64,000 nt of DNA from Glutamicibacter sp. B1 (GCF_039602135.1 NZ_CP125942.1:1922001-1986000), one strand, 5' to 3'. Counted from the first letter of the stretch, positions 8,237 to 18,517 are shown. Program-made: numbers and translations. The notes: generated by a model not told the origin, from the sequence alone.

Positions 8237-9394
8237 CTAGAAAATAGGTTCGATCAATGCTAGGTCGTCGACATGCACGACCGACTTATCGTAACCTTCG
8301 CCGAGCTGATCAACGAGATCACTGGTGTTTTGCCCAAGCATTTCTGGCAGCTCTTCAGAACTGAAGTTCACCAGGCCACGGGCAAAAGGAACTCGGTCTG
8401 AGCCGCAGATTTCCACCGCGTCTCCAGGTTCAAATGCGCCCTCAACGCCTATGATGCCGGCGGCGAGTAGCGAGTTGGTTCCTTGGGCGATGGCCTTGAC
8501 GGCTCCATCGTCCAGAATCAGACGTCCTTCAATACTTGCAAGATAAGCCAACCAGACATCACGGGCTGAACGACGCGAGTTACGCGCAGCAAACCAGGTG
8601 CCGACGTCTTCACCGCGCAACGCCTTGGCGGCGTTATCCGTGCTGGTCACCAGTGTAGGGATGCCTGCCGATGAGCTCATGGTTGCGGCATCTACCTTGG
8701 TAATCATGCCACCGGTACCAACGCCGGCCGCCCCAGGAGTGCCCAAATCCACAGCTTCAAGCTCGTCTGGGTGTTCAATGGTGGTGATTCGGCTACCGCC
8801 ATCTGCTGGGTGGGCGTCATAGACGGAGTCAACGTCGGAGAAGAGAAGTAGGGCATCAGCCTTAACAAGGTGGGCTACCAATGATGCCAGACGATCATTA
8901 TCGCCAAAACGAATCTCGCGGGTGGCCACCGCATCGTTTTCGTTAACGATGGGCAATACGCCAAGGTTCAACAGGCGCACCAACGAACGAAGCGCATTGG
9001 TGTAGGACGAGCGACGCATCAAGTCATCGGCGGTCAGCAGAACCTGACCGACACGCAGGTCGTGTTCTTCAAAGAGCTGCGTGTACTCGGCCAAGAGAAG
9101 TCCCTGTCCGACGGCCGCCGCGGCCTGCTGGGTTGCCAAGTCCTTAGGACGTTTTGGCAAACCCAGCGGAGCCAGACCGGCGGCGATGGCGCCGGAGGAA
9201 ACGAGGATGACCTCGGTACCGTTATTCACGGTTTCAGCGAGAGTATCCACCAAGAATTTCAGTCTTTCATGGGATATTCCCCCGCTGACCGTGGTCAGCG
9301 AGCTGGATCCAACCTTGACTACGAGCCGCCGGGCATCGGGCAGTTCGTGAGGAGAGGTAATGGCTGAAATAGTCTTAGTGGCACTTTCACTCAT
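8237..9394 (-). CDS. proB: Glutamate 5-kinase
   Basis: ProB phosphorylates glutamate to gamma-glutamyl phosphate, the first and usually feedback-inhibited step of proline synthesis. The 385 residues hold an amino-acid kinase domain (LVVKVGSSSLT near residue 25, VNENDAVAT, SDVDSVYDAHP, GTGGMITKVDAA) and a C-terminal PUA domain (LAAGIIGVEGAFEPGDAVEI). It lies 3 bases after obgE and directly before proA. Confidence 0.96.
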   Translation of the reverse strand: MSESATKTISAITSPHELPDARRLVVKVGSSSLTTVSGGISHERLKFLVDTLAETVNNGTEVILVSSGAIAAGLAPLGLPKRPKDLATQQAAAAVGQGLLLAEYTQLFEEHDLRVGQVLLTADDLMRRSSYTNALRSLVRLLNLGVLPIVNENDAVATREIRFGDNDRLASLVAHLVKADALLLFSDVDSVYDAHPADGGSRITTIEHPDELEAVDLGTPGAAGVGTGGMITKVDAATMSSSAGIPTLVTSTDNAAKALRGEDVGTWFAARNSRRSARDVWLAYLASIEGRLILDDGAVKAIAQGTNSLLAAGIIGVEGAFEPGDAVEICGSDRVPFARGLVNFSSEELPEMLGQNTSDLVDQLGEGYDKSVVHVDDLALIEPIF

Positions 9395-9397
9395 ACT

Positions 9398-10987
9398 TTA
9401 ATTTTCCTCCTGGGCTGCCTTCGTTTCTGCAGCCTTCTTGTTGCGTTTTGCATTCACCGATTCGGTCCAGATGCCGGCCTTGCGTTCGGCTTCCAGCTCG
9501 GCGCGAGCTTCAGCCTTGGCGGCCTTGCGCTCCTCATGTTCGGCACGCTTTTCTTCGCGGGTCTTTCGATTACCACGGTCTTCGAGTCGCACGTCTTCAC
9601 CACGGCGGCTTCCGCCTAGCAATTCGGCGCCGGCAGCCATAGTTGGCTCCCAGTCAAAGACCACAGAATCTTCTTCGGAACCAATGACGACCGCGTCGCC
9701 CGGCTTGGCTCCGGCCTTAAAGAGTTTGGTCTCTACCCCCAGTTTGGCCAGTCGGTCAGCGAGGTAACCAACTGCTTCATCGTTACGGAAGTCAGTCTGC
9801 ATGATCCAGCGTTCTGGCTTTTCACCAATAACGCGCCACAGAGGCTCAAGGTTTTGTTCCTCGCGGCGAATGTAGAACTCTTCCTTGTTGCTAAAGCGTG
9901 GGCGAATCACTGGCACCTCAACTACTGGTGCTTCAACGACGCGCTCTTCTCGTGCTTGTTCTACCAATTCAGCCATAGCGAAGGACAGTTCACGCAATCC
10001 GTTACGTGAGAGTGCCGAGATTTCAAAGACACGATATCCGCGCTTTTCCAGTTCTGGACGCACAAATTCGGCCATTTCGGCACCGTCAGGCATGTCAACC
10101 TTGTTGAGCGCGATCAGCTTAGGGCGTTCGATCAGCGGAACGATGGTTCCATCGGTTCCTGCGAAGGTCGAGTCGGCCTCATAGTTGGCCAACTCAGCTT
10201 CGATGATGTCCAGATCGCTAATGGGGTCACGATCGGATTCCAGGGAGGCACAGTCCAATACGTGCACAATGGCAGCACAACGCTCCACGTGGCGCAGGAA
10301 CTCGTGTCCCAGTCCCTTACCCTGCGACGCGCCAGGGATCAGCCCCGGAACGTCGGCAACGGTGAAGCGTACCTCGCCGGCCTGAACCACACCAAGGTTT
10401 GGCACCAGGGTGGTGAACGGGTAATCGGCGATCTTTGGACGCGCTGCAGACATCGCTGCAATCAGGGATGACTTGCCTGCCGATGGGTAACCTACCAGGG
10501 CAATATCGGCCATGGACTTCAGCTCAAGAACAATGTCCTGGCTGGTGCCTGGAATGCCCAACAGGGCGAAACCTGGGGCCTTACGCTTATCCGAAGCGAT
10601 GGCTGCGTTACCCAAACCACCCATACCGCCGAGGGCAGCGATGTACTCGTCGCCAGCGTTCACTAGGTCGCCGAGGATGTCGCCGTCCTTGGACTTGATG
10701 ACGGTGCCGGCGGGGACACCGAGGATCAGGTCTTCACCGTGCTTGCCTGGGTGCAGTCCACCCTTGCCTGGTTCGCCATTACCGGCCTTGCGGTGTGGCA
10801 GGTGGTGGAAGTCCAGCAGCGTGGTGACCTGCGGATCAACGCGCAGGATGATGTCGCCACCCTTGCCGCCGTTGCCGCCATCGGGTCCGCCAAGCGGTTT
10901 AAATTTTTCGCGCTTGATGGACACACAACCGTGGCCACCATTACCTGCGGTGACATGAAGGGTTACGCGATCAACGAATGCAGCCAC
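9398..10987 (-). CDS. obgE: Obg family GTPase CgtA/ObgE
   Basis: Obg is a ribosome-associated GTPase in 50S assembly and stress control. The glycine-rich Obg fold occupies residues 1-158 ([16 protein letters not shown]). The G domain has G1 GYPSAGKSS (166-174), G3 DVPGL and G4 NKVD. An OCT domain follows (~350-430), and the C-terminus is a long charged helix rich in Glu, Lys, Arg and Ala. At 529 residues it is longer than the E. coli protein, as usual in actinobacteria. The start is GTG, with AGGAGAAG about 9 bases upstream. Confidence 0.96.
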   Translation of the reverse strand: MAAFVDRVTLHVTAGNGGHGCVSIKREKFKPLGGPDGGNGGKGGDIILRVDPQVTTLLDFHHLPHRKAGNGEPGKGGLHPGKHGEDLILGVPAGTVIKSKDGDILGDLVNAGDEYIAALGGMGGLGNAAIASDKRKAPGFALLGIPGTSQDIVLELKSMADIALVGYPSAGKSSLIAAMSAARPKIADYPFTTLVPNLGVVQAGEVRFTVADVPGLIPGASQGKGLGHEFLRHVERCAAIVHVLDCASLESDRDPISDLDIIEAELANYEADSTFAGTDGTIVPLIERPKLIALNKVDMPDGAEMAEFVRPELEKRGYRVFEISALSRNGLRELSFAMAELVEQAREERVVEAPVVEVPVIRPRFSNKEEFYIRREEQNLEPLWRVIGEKPERWIMQTDFRNDEAVGYLADRLAKLGVETKLFKAGAKPGDAVVIGSEEDSVVFDWEPTMAAGAELLGGSRRGEDVRLEDRGNRKTREEKRAEHEERKAAKAEARAELEAERKAGIWTESVNAKRNKKAAETKAAQEEN

Positions 10988-11050
10988 GGGGCCATCTTCT
11001 CCTATAACGGGGGTGCGAGGGACTCTCGCTTAAAAGTCTATCTACGCACG

Positions 11051-11083
11051 CAAGGGGCGGACCGAAGATCGGCCCACCCCTTG
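11051..11083 (-). terminator. Hairpin between rpmA and obgE
   Basis: CAAGGGG (11051-11057) pairs with CCCCTTG (11077-11083), and the inner bases CCGA/TCGG extend the helix with mismatches. No T-run follows on the minus strand, so it is a partial terminator, attenuator or processing site that could lower obgE expression relative to the ribosomal proteins. Confidence 0.5.
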
Positions 11084-11112
11084 TGTACTAAAAAATTTGC
11101 CTGTTGCCTAAA

Positions 11113-11367
11113 TTAGGCAGCAGCCACAATGTTCACCACGCGGCGACCACGACGGGTGCCGAACTCGACTGCACCAGCAGCCAGGGCGAACAGGGTGTCA
11201 TCCTTGCCACGACCTACGCCGGCGCCTGGGTGGAAGTGGGTGCCACGCTGACGAACGATGATTTCGCCAGCCTTGACTTCCTGACCACCAAAGCGCTTTA
11301 CGCCTAGGTACTGTGCGTTGGAATCGCGACCGTTGCGAGTGGAACTCGCACCTTTCTTATGTGCCAT
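11113..11367 (-). CDS. rpmA: 50S ribosomal protein bL27
   Basis: This 84-residue protein begins [29 protein letters not shown], typical of bL27, whose N-terminal arm reaches the peptidyl-transferase centre. There is no cleavable N-terminal extension of the Firmicutes kind. It follows rplU by about 50 bases and is followed by obgE, the usual rplU-rpmA-obg order. Confidence 0.97.
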   Translation of the reverse strand: MAHKKGASSTRNGRDSNAQYLGVKRFGGQEVKAGEIIVRQRGTHFHPGAGVGRGKDDTLFALAAGAVEFGTRRGRRVVNIVAAA

Positions 11368-11416
11368 GCCTTTTAGCCTCTTTCGCTACAAAAATGGATA
11401 TTACGATCAGCCTGAA

Positions 11417-11725
11417 TTAGGCGATCGAGGTGACCTTGACCTTGGTCAGAGCGGCACGGAAGCCCTGGCGCTTCTTGTAACCGGTCTTGTTCTTGTACTT
11501 CTGGATAACGATCTTCTCGCCACGAAGGTTTTCTACAACCTCGGCGGTGACCTTGACCTTAGCCAGATCAGCAGCGGCGGAAGTTACCTTCTCGCCATCT
11601 ACCAACAGCAAAGCAGGAAGCTCAATGGAGCTACCTGGGGCAGCCTGAAGACGGTCAACGGTGATGAGGTCTCCTACGGAAACCTTCTCCTGGTGGCCGC
11701 CTGCGCGGACAATTGCGTACACCAC
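11417..11725 (-). CDS. rplU: 50S ribosomal protein bL21
   Basis: [18 protein letters not shown] and the C-terminal [21 protein letters not shown] identify bL21, a 23S-binding protein of the large subunit. The frame allows a GTG at 11737, but the GTG at 11725 gives [10 protein letters not shown], the N-terminus usual in relatives, with a purine-rich GAAGTGAG upstream. I use 11725, and the longer form is possible. The roughly 200 bases upstream separate it from rne and must hold its promoter. Confidence 0.95.
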   Translation of the reverse strand: MVYAIVRAGGHQEKVSVGDLITVDRLQAAPGSSIELPALLLVDGEKVTSAAADLAKVKVTAEVVENLRGEKIVIQKYKNKTGYKKRQGFRAALTKVKVTSIA

Positions 11726-11900
11726 GTGGGTACTCACTTCTACTCGACGTTTATTGTCTTACCGGCGCAGATATCGACCCGAACACCCATAAATGAGTGC
11801 AATCACGGGGATCTCATGCGCTTGTGCCTTGACGCCGAGCGGACGGAAAGTCCGTGATCTTGGCGTTTAGCACCGATCAACTAGATTACGCTAGTCGACA

Positions 11901-11931
11901 CCACTGGGGCAAATACAAACCGCCCCAGTGG
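11901..11931 (-). terminator. Hairpin downstream of rne
   Basis: CCACTGGGGC (11901-11910) and GCCCCAGTGG (11922-11931) form a perfect 10-bp GC-rich stem with an 11-base loop, about 20 bases after the rne stop. No T-run follows on the minus strand, so it may be a weak terminator or a 3'-end stabiliser. Confidence 0.6.
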
Positions 11932-11952
11932 GTGAAGCGTGATCAAGTTCAT

Positions 11953-14913
11953 CTATTTCAGTTCGCGTACCGGAACGCCAACTCCGAACATGACCGGTTG
12001 CCCGGCAGGTTCAGCTGGCTTTTCGTTTTGCGAGCTGGAGACATCCATATGAACTACCGAACCGGTAGCTGCGGATACCTCGGCCACGAGAACCTCTGCA
12101 TTCGCGTCGCCCTGAGCCGAGGTGGCTCGACGACTACGCCGCTTAGGTTTCGTGGAACTCTGTGGGGCCACCGCGCTAGCGGTAACCGAAGTTGTTGCAG
12201 GGCCCTGAGTCTGCGCGATGACCTCAGCACTCGAAGCAGGCATGGCCAGACCGGTAAGTACCGGCTGTTCCTGCGTGGAGCTTGCTGCGGATCCCTGCGG
12301 ACGCGAAGCCCGGCGTGAACGCTTGCGTGGCTGCTGGACAGCTGCCTTCGGCTCATCTTCCACGACCTCGGCAACCACCGGCTGCTCGTTGACGCTCTGA
12401 TCAGCTTCCTCAGCATTCACTGCCTGCGTCTCAGCATCACTCTGGGAACGGTTACGTCCGCGGGAGCGTGAGCGACGGCGTGGCTTGCGCGTCGTTTCGT
12501 TGCCCTCTTGTGTCTCCTCGTCCTTACCCGGTAGGGCAGCTTCGAGTGCTTCAAGGGTAACTGACACGTCGGCGTTGACCGGAGCGTTGGCCTTAACCAC
12601 TGGGATCTGCTCGCCGTCGATGCTCACAGCGTTCTCCACGTGTGGTTCTAGGTGTGAGGCAGCGGCGATGCTAGCCAGCGCATTGCGGGTAGCTTCGTCC
12701 TTCTCTCCCCCGGTAGTGTTCTCCTGCTTAGCCACCGACTTAGCCTCATCCTTCTCGCCACCGCGACGGCGACGAGAGTTACGGCTTGGCTTCTCGTTGA
12801 ACTTCTTGGTGTGTGGTTCACCGGCAGAATTAAACGTGCGGCGTGATTCCACAGGTTCTTCGTGGGTGATGACACCAGCGCCAGCACAATGCTCACACTC
12901 TTCACCGAAGACTTCGAGCAGACCAGTACCCATACGCTTACGGGTCATCTGGACCAAGCCCAATGAGGTAACTTCTGCTACCTGGTGCTTGGTGCGATCA
13001 CGGCCCAAGCACTCAACCAAACGACGCAAGACGAGATCTCGGTTTGATTCCAAGACCATATCGATGAAGTCGATGACGATGATGCCACCGATATCACGCA
13101 GGCGCAGCTGACGAACAACTTCTTCAGCAGCCTCCAAGTTATTCTTGGTGACAGTTTCTTCAAGGTTGCCGCCGGAACCGGTGAACTTACCAGTGTTAAC
13201 GTCAATCACGGTCATCGCTTCGGTGCGGTCAATGACCAGCGATCCACCCGATGGCAAGTAGACCTTGCGATCTAGAGCCTTAGCGATCTGTTCATCTACA
13301 CGGTAGTTAGCGAAGATATCCTGGTCGGACTCCCACTTCTCCAAGCGACCCATCAAGTCTGGGGCCACGTACATGACATAGGCCTCAATGGTGTCCCAAG
13401 CGTGTTCACCCGAAACGATGAGCTTGGTGAAGTCTTCATTGAAGACATCACGCACGACCTTGATGGTCAAATCTGGTTCCGAGTACAACAGCTCTGGAGC
13501 CAAAGTCTTGGTGGAGTTCGCCTGCTCTTCAATACCTTCCCACTGCGCACGCAGTCGGTTGATATCGTTGGTCAGCTCTTCTTCCGAAGCACCTTCAGCG
13601 GCGGTACGAACAATTACGCCGGCGTTTTCAGGCAGGTGATCCTTCAGGATCTTCTTCAAGCGCTGACGTTCAACGTCGGGTAGCTTGCGGGAGATACCGG
13701 TCATGGATCCACCTGGTACGTAGACCAAGTAGCGTCCTGGCAAGGAGATCTGGCTGGTCAGGCGGGCGCCCTTGTGGCCCACTGGGTCCTTGGTGACCTG
13801 AACAAGTACCGAGTCGCCGGCCTTCAGCGCATTTTCAATGCGTCGTGGCTGGCCTTCAAGGGCTGCAATATCCCAATTAACTTCACCGGCGTACAACACG
13901 GCATTACGTCCGCGTCCAATGTCAACGAAGGCAGCCTCCATCGATGGAAGGACGTTCTGCACCTTGCCAACGTAAACGTTGCCGATCAGCGAATCTTGTT
14001 GAGTCTTCGAAACGAAGTGCTCAGCCAGTACACCGTCTTCGAGGACACCGATCTGAATGCGGTCTTCACGCTGACGCACGATCATCTTGCGTTCAACGGA
14101 TTCACGGCGAGCCAAGAACTCGGCCTCAGTGATGACCTGACGGCGACGCCCGGTTTCACGCGATTCACGACGGCGCTGGCGCTTAGCTTCCAGACGGGTC
14201 GAGCCGCGGACCGAAGTCACCTTGTCACTGACCGGACCGTGGCTATCGAAGCTGCCACGCGGGGCGCGTACACGGGTGATCGTGTTTGGTGGATCGTCCT
14301 GTGAGCCACCCTCAAGTTCCAGGTCGGCATCCCCACGGCGACGACGACGGCGACGGCGTGAGGTCACGTCTTCGCTCTCGGATTCGGTGCTTCGGTTGCG
14401 CACTGGCTCTTGCTTTTTAGCCACTGCCTGCGCCAAGACTGCTTGAGCAGTTTCTGGTACGGCAAATGGATTCAAGATCATGGAGCTACCGTGCTCAGCG
14501 AGCAACTGGCCGGTGTGATCCTCCACGGTTTGGGCAGTACTAGTCGCTGCATCGGAAGAGTCTGCGACCGCATTCGCGGCTTGCGCAGTGCGATCATCTA
14601 CAGATTCTTGCTTAGTCGCTGCCTGTTCGACTGCTTCGTCGCTGGCAGCGTGACGTGCAACCTGTGCACGGCGTTCTGCCTGACGGCTGGCACGCTGGGT
14701 GGAGTCAGGGGTAGCAACCTGGGTCCGACGAGTGGCTCGCCAGCGGTAAGGGCTTTCTTCAACACCTGCTGCGGCGTTGAGTTCTGCCAAGGTCATGGCG
14801 CGGCGTAGTGGCCGTGCTGGGGTGGTGGAAACGCTGGTACGACGGGCTCGCGTGGAACGGTTGCCTCGCTTATTTCCTTGCGCCCCACCCTTTCGTTGAT
14901 TTGCTGCGCTCAT
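11953..14913 (-). CDS. rne: Ribonuclease E/G family endoribonuclease
   Basis: RNase E cleaves AU-rich single-stranded RNA in mRNA decay and rRNA/tRNA processing. In this 986-residue protein the catalytic part is central. An S1 domain lies at ~275-345 (RIQIGVLEDGVLAEHFV..GNVYVGKVQNVLPSMEAAFVDIG). DNase I-like motifs VIDVNTGKFTG (~567) and VIDFIDM (~612) supply metal-binding aspartates, and a zinc link CEHC is at ~671-674. Long disordered Arg-rich tails flank this on both sides (for example RRRRRRRGDADLELEGG, and RKPRRRSRSRGRNRSQS), the layout of actinobacterial RNase E. An in-frame TAA just before the ATG rules out a longer start. Confidence 0.95.
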   Translation of the reverse strand: MSAANQRKGGAQGNKRGNRSTRARRTSVSTTPARPLRRAMTLAELNAAAGVEESPYRWRATRRTQVATPDSTQRASRQAERRAQVARHAASDEAVEQAATKQESVDDRTAQAANAVADSSDAATSTAQTVEDHTGQLLAEHGSSMILNPFAVPETAQAVLAQAVAKKQEPVRNRSTESESEDVTSRRRRRRRRGDADLELEGGSQDDPPNTITRVRAPRGSFDSHGPVSDKVTSVRGSTRLEAKRQRRRESRETGRRRQVITEAEFLARRESVERKMIVRQREDRIQIGVLEDGVLAEHFVSKTQQDSLIGNVYVGKVQNVLPSMEAAFVDIGRGRNAVLYAGEVNWDIAALEGQPRRIENALKAGDSVLVQVTKDPVGHKGARLTSQISLPGRYLVYVPGGSMTGISRKLPDVERQRLKKILKDHLPENAGVIVRTAAEGASEEELTNDINRLRAQWEGIEEQANSTKTLAPELLYSEPDLTIKVVRDVFNEDFTKLIVSGEHAWDTIEAYVMYVAPDLMGRLEKWESDQDIFANYRVDEQIAKALDRKVYLPSGGSLVIDRTEAMTVIDVNTGKFTGSGGNLEETVTKNNLEAAEEVVRQLRLRDIGGIIVIDFIDMVLESNRDLVLRRLVECLGRDRTKHQVAEVTSLGLVQMTRKRMGTGLLEVFGEECEHCAGAGVITHEEPVESRRTFNSAGEPHTKKFNEKPSRNSRRRRGGEKDEAKSVAKQENTTGGEKDEATRNALASIAAASHLEPHVENAVSIDGEQIPVVKANAPVNADVSVTLEALEAALPGKDEETQEGNETTRKPRRRSRSRGRNRSQSDAETQAVNAEEADQSVNEQPVVAEVVEDEPKAAVQQPRKRSRRASRPQGSAASSTQEQPVLTGLAMPASSAEVIAQTQGPATTSVTASAVAPQSSTKPKRRSRRATSAQGDANAEVLVAEVSAATGSVVHMDVSSSQNEKPAEPAGQPVMFGVGVPVRELK

Positions 14914-15399
14914 TTAAATTCGCATACTCCTACTATGTCCCGCTTTGGCATCCTCCACAGACGGCGCCGTAGCTGAAACTACAATCATCACGTGTCCCTT
15001 GGCCGACATCTTTAAATCGGCCAAACACAAAAGCTCGCTATTTTCCGCAAGAGTGCCACTAGCTCATTTCACTAAGCCGGATGCAATTCCTGCGGATCAA
15101 CGTAACTATGAAAACCGGCTGCTTTCCTTTGCAGCCCTACGATCCGCGGTATTCCCTCGGGAGGCGCACATATTGGGCACTCAACCGAAGCGATGCATCG
15201 CCAGGCGATCTGTTGTTTCAAAAGTCTGTCGTCGGGTTGAAAGCAGACTGTGGATCCGCGAACAACCATTCCCATTCTCTCATATTTAGTTCATACCTTG
15301 TTCACTGCTTCTCATCAGTTGCACAGAATTGCTTTCTAAGATGAAAAAGCTCCAAGCGGAATCTCCCGCTTTCCTACAAATTTATGGAATAGTCGAAAC
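14914..15399. other. 486-base intergenic region between divergent rne and the VKOR-like gene
   Basis: No convincing gene is present. The region must contain the divergent promoters. On the rne side, AGGAG is followed by a tiny ATG-CGA-ATT-TAA frame whose stop abuts the rne ATG. A 7-bp hairpin (TGGCCGA/TCGGCCA, 15000-15023) lies in the probable rne 5' leader. Open frames here lack ribosome binding sites and family resemblance. Confidence 0.5.
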
Positions 15400-16023
15400 A
15401 TGGTTTCATCAGTAGAAAAGAGCCACACTCCGGGCGTGTTGCCGTGGTGGGCCAAGGACCGCGGTTTCGGCCTGCTTCTCATTGCGACAGGGTTCATTTC
15501 TTGGCTCGCTGCCGGAAAACTTGTTCTGGAACGCATTGAGCTTTACAAGAATCCCGACTACATCACCAGCTGTGATATCAATCCTTGGATTTCTTGTGGC
15601 ACGGTGATGAAGTCTGCACAGGCCGGAATTTTTGGATTCCCTAATCCATTCTTAGGCATCGTCTGCTTCGCTATCGTTGTCACCATCGGCATGATGCTTC
15701 TGGCCGGCGCTTCTAAGCTTCAGCGTTGGTTCTGGATTTGCTTCCAGGTTGGTATCACGGCTGCCATGGGCTTGGTTATCTGGTTCTGGTCACAGGCTCT
15801 CTATGAGATCAATGCTTTGTGCCCTTATTGCATGATCGTATGGGCGATGACCATACCTCTGTTTGTCTTCACGACAGCTCGTAACTTCATCACCGGTGTA
15901 ATCCCCGCCAGCGTAGGAGTTAAGAAGTTCTTTGCCGAATGGAGCTGGATTGTCACGGCCATCATCTGGGTCTTGGTGGCAGCATCCGTAGTTCTTCGTT
16001 TCCCTAACGCATTCTTCGGATAG
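15400..16023 (+). CDS. Vitamin K epoxide reductase (VKOR) family protein
   Basis: This 207-residue membrane protein has about five helices. The redox cysteines of bacterial VKOR are present: the loop pair Cys58 and Cys66 (SCDINPWISC) and the quinone-facing CPYC at 141-144. In actinobacteria, VKOR replaces DsbB, passing electrons from a periplasmic DsbA-like partner to menaquinone to allow disulfide formation outside the membrane. No fused thioredoxin domain follows. The ATG lacks a strong Shine-Dalgarno. A strong terminator follows, so it is probably monocistronic. Confidence 0.92.
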   Translation: MVSSVEKSHTPGVLPWWAKDRGFGLLLIATGFISWLAAGKLVLERIELYKNPDYITSCDINPWISCGTVMKSAQAGIFGFPNPFLGIVCFAIVVTIGMMLLAGASKLQRWFWICFQVGITAAMGLVIWFWSQALYEINALCPYCMIVWAMTIPLFVFTTARNFITGVIPASVGVKKFFAEWSWIVTAIIWVLVAASVVLRFPNAFFG

Positions 16024-16038
16024 CCCTCCTACTGACTT

Positions 16039-16078
16039 GCCGGTTCGTTGTCTCGACAACGAACCGGCTTTTCTTTTT
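16039..16078 (+). terminator. Intrinsic terminator of the VKOR-like gene
   Basis: GCCGGTTCGTTGTC (16039-16052) pairs perfectly with the complement at 16055-16068, allowing a small loop, followed directly by TTTTCTTTTT. Confidence 0.95.
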
Positions 16079-16185
16079 CCTGAAACCAAAATTTAGGTCG
16101 CATTCAAGCCTCAAGGGCTGTTGGGCAGAAATTCTCGGACATCGTTAATCCGCCCACCCTGTGCGAAGGCAGATAGATTAGGAAC

Positions 16186-16770
16186 ATGGCAAGTGACACA
16201 TGGAACACAGAAAACGCCCAGAACTACGGGATAGATCTCCTGATCTCGGAGCACCTGCGCCTTCGCGAACTCCAAGAAGAGGATCTGCCTTTTCTCACCC
16301 AGTGGTGGAATAGCCCGGAGTTCATGGCGTTGCAAGGAAGCCTCGTCCTTCCTCATCCGGTCAATGAGGCAGCTACGCTCTTCAAATCCCGGAGCCTGAA
16401 CCGTGGAACCACCGACGGGGTCGGATTATCGATCACCCTTCCGGATGACACGCTCATTGGTCATACAGCGCTGTATGACTACAACGCGCCTGCCCGGTCC
16501 GCGGAGCTGATGATCATGATTGGTGGATCAAATGTCGGCCAAGGCTACGGCACCTTGGCAACTAAAATGATCATCGATTACGGATTTCGTGAAATGGGTC
16601 TGAACCGCATTGGACTGACGGTGTGGGCCTATAACGAAAGAGCCTTACGGACATTTATCCGTTCGGGTTTTCGAGAAGAAGGACGCGTCCGACAAGCTGG
16701 CTTCCACGATGGCTCTTTCCACGACAAGATCGTTATGGGGCTGTTGGCCGAGGAGTACTTCAGGAACTAG
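16186..16770 (+). CDS. GNAT family N-acetyltransferase (RimJ/RimL-like)
   Basis: This 194-residue protein has the RimJ/RimL subgroup pattern: LRLRELQEEDLPFLTQWWN at the start, the acetyl-CoA-binding segment GGSNVGQGYGTLATKMIIDYGF (~112-133) and LNRIGLTVWAYNERALRTFIRSGFREEGR near the end. Such enzymes acetylate protein N-termini, antibiotics or small amines; the substrate is not evident. It stands alone between the VKOR-like gene and the AI-2E family transporter. AGGA lies very close to the ATG. Confidence 0.88.
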   Translation: MASDTWNTENAQNYGIDLLISEHLRLRELQEEDLPFLTQWWNSPEFMALQGSLVLPHPVNEAATLFKSRSLNRGTTDGVGLSITLPDDTLIGHTALYDYNAPARSAELMIMIGGSNVGQGYGTLATKMIIDYGFREMGLNRIGLTVWAYNERALRTFIRSGFREEGRVRQAGFHDGSFHDKIVMGLLAEEYFRN

Positions 16771-16975
16771 CAACAGCATGGCCAGCTTCAATCTAGCCGG
16801 GTTATCACCGTCAAAACTCACCTCGAACAACCAGCAAGGGCCGCTGACTTACGAATTTGGTAAGGAAAAATGCCACCTGCACGGGAAATAATCATCCTTT
16901 CGGTGTCACCCAAGCTGACATCGGATTAGCTAGCCTATTCTTAGAACTAATTAACACAAGTTACGAGGAGCAACT

Positions 16976-18262
16976 ATGGCCCTCTTCCGCAAAGGTAAAA
17001 CCCAAGCGCCGAAGAAAAAGCAGTCTCAAAAATCGATCCCCGCCACAGCTTCCGGATCTGACCTGAGCGGGGTCGATGCAAAGCCAGACTTCACCGTCAG
17101 CGGGCTTTGGACTGACCTCCTGGGCCGTCTTGGCATACGTAGCGCTCAGTTGCTGGTTGTCGGCGCGCTAGCAGCCTTCTTGATTCTTGGAATGCTGCGA
17201 TTGACAACAATCGTCATTCCGACGTTGCTCGCCATTATTATTTCCTGCGCCCTTTGGCCCCTGGTTGTGAAGCTCCGTAAAGTATTCTCTCCAATGCTCT
17301 CAGCATGGATTGTCTTCCTCGGTTCTCTCCTAGTTCTGGGTGGTATTGGCACAGGCTTGGTCTTCTCGGTCATCAACGAATGGCCGAAACTCGTTGATAA
17401 GGCTGTCCAAGGTTTCAACCAGATCAATGACACCGTCCAGGACCTCCTAGGCAACTTGCCCATCGCGATCGACCAAGAACAGATCGATAGCATCGTTCAT
17501 ACGGTCACCGGCTTCCTCACCAGTTCGCAATTTGGCACCGGCGCCTTGAACACATTGAGCGCCGCAGGTAGCTTCGTGACTGGTTTGGTTCTCCTGCTGG
17601 TCATCTTGTTCTTCTTCCTCAAGGACGGCGACAAGATTTGGGCCTTCGCTATTTCCTGGACCCCTGCCCACTACCGCAATAAGTGGATCCTCTCGGGCGA
17701 CCGTGCGCTACGCACCTTTGGCGGATACATCCGTGGAACTGCCACGGTAGCGGCAGTCGATGCCATCGGTATTACCGCTACCTTGCTGATCGTGCGCGTA
17801 CCACTGGCCATTCCTCTGGGCGTTATTGTTTTCCTCGGCTCCTTTGTCCCCATGGTCGGTGCAACGGTTGCCGGCGTTCTAGCTACGCTGATCGCTTTGG
17901 TGACCAACGGGCCTATCGTTGCTTTGATCGTCTTGGCGGCCGTGATCTTGGTGAATCAGCTTGAAGGTAACTTCCTGCAGCCGGTTGTAATGGCCAATGC
18001 CTTGAACCTACATGCGCTGGTAGTTCTGTTGGCCCTGACCGCTGGCACGGTGCTTGCTGGCATCATCGGTGCGGTACTCGCCGTTCCACTGGTTGCAGCT
18101 TCATGGGCAGTGATTAAGGTGTGGACAGGACGGGAGAATAAGGACCTGATTCCTGTGGCTAGCGCGGAGATTAAATCCGAAGTCGAGTTAGACCAAGAAG
18201 AGCAAGCCATCGAAAAGGCCAGCTCCGACGAAGAAGAACCTTCGGAGAACAACAAAGACTAG
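16976..18262 (+). CDS. AI-2E family transporter (PerM/TqsA type)
   Basis: This 428-residue protein has a basic N-terminal tail, then about eight membrane helices in the AI-2E exporter pattern, including LVLLLVILFFFLKDGDKIW, FGGYIRGTATVAAVDAIGI and FVPMVGATVAGVLATLIAL followed by NQLEGNFLQPVVM. The C-terminal tail is very acidic (EVELDQEEQAIEKASSDEEEPSENN). Family members export AI-2 or act as Na+/H+ or other antiporters, so the cargo is uncertain. GAGGAG precedes the ATG by 5 bases. Confidence 0.92.
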   Translation: MALFRKGKTQAPKKKQSQKSIPATASGSDLSGVDAKPDFTVSGLWTDLLGRLGIRSAQLLVVGALAAFLILGMLRLTTIVIPTLLAIIISCALWPLVVKLRKVFSPMLSAWIVFLGSLLVLGGIGTGLVFSVINEWPKLVDKAVQGFNQINDTVQDLLGNLPIAIDQEQIDSIVHTVTGFLTSSQFGTGALNTLSAAGSFVTGLVLLLVILFFFLKDGDKIWAFAISWTPAHYRNKWILSGDRALRTFGGYIRGTATVAAVDAIGITATLLIVRVPLAIPLGVIVFLGSFVPMVGATVAGVLATLIALVTNGPIVALIVLAAVILVNQLEGNFLQPVVMANALNLHALVVLLALTAGTVLAGIIGAVLAVPLVAASWAVIKVWTGRENKDLIPVASAEIKSEVELDQEEQAIEKASSDEEEPSENNKD

Positions 18263-18296
18263 TCAACGGACTACTTGGCACAGGTATTTCAGATTG

Positions 18297-18338
18297 CCCC
18301 GCAAATCCACGACGTATGTTTCGCACGGATTTGCGGGG
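18297..18338 (+). terminator. Terminator of the AI-2E transporter gene
   Basis: CCCCGCAAATCC (18297-18308) and GGATTTGCGGGG (18327-18338) form a perfect 12-bp stem followed by TAATTTATT. Confidence 0.88.
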
Positions 18339-18517
18339 TAATTTATTACTTCATATATGCCGCTGTTAGAATTATTGAAGAATTGTTCACCCACACATAA
18401 TTACGTCTTTGATAAGCACATTTACCGAATTCACTAAGAGGCAGCCGGCAGAATTCCACTCCTCGGCGTTGTCACACGAGTGTCTAGTGTGTTTAATGTG
18501 ACTGAAGTGAGAAGGAT

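Noticed and set aside
14945..15289. Plus-strand frame of 114 codons in the rne upstream region
   Set aside because: No ribosome binding site, no family, and it covers the likely rne leader and promoter.
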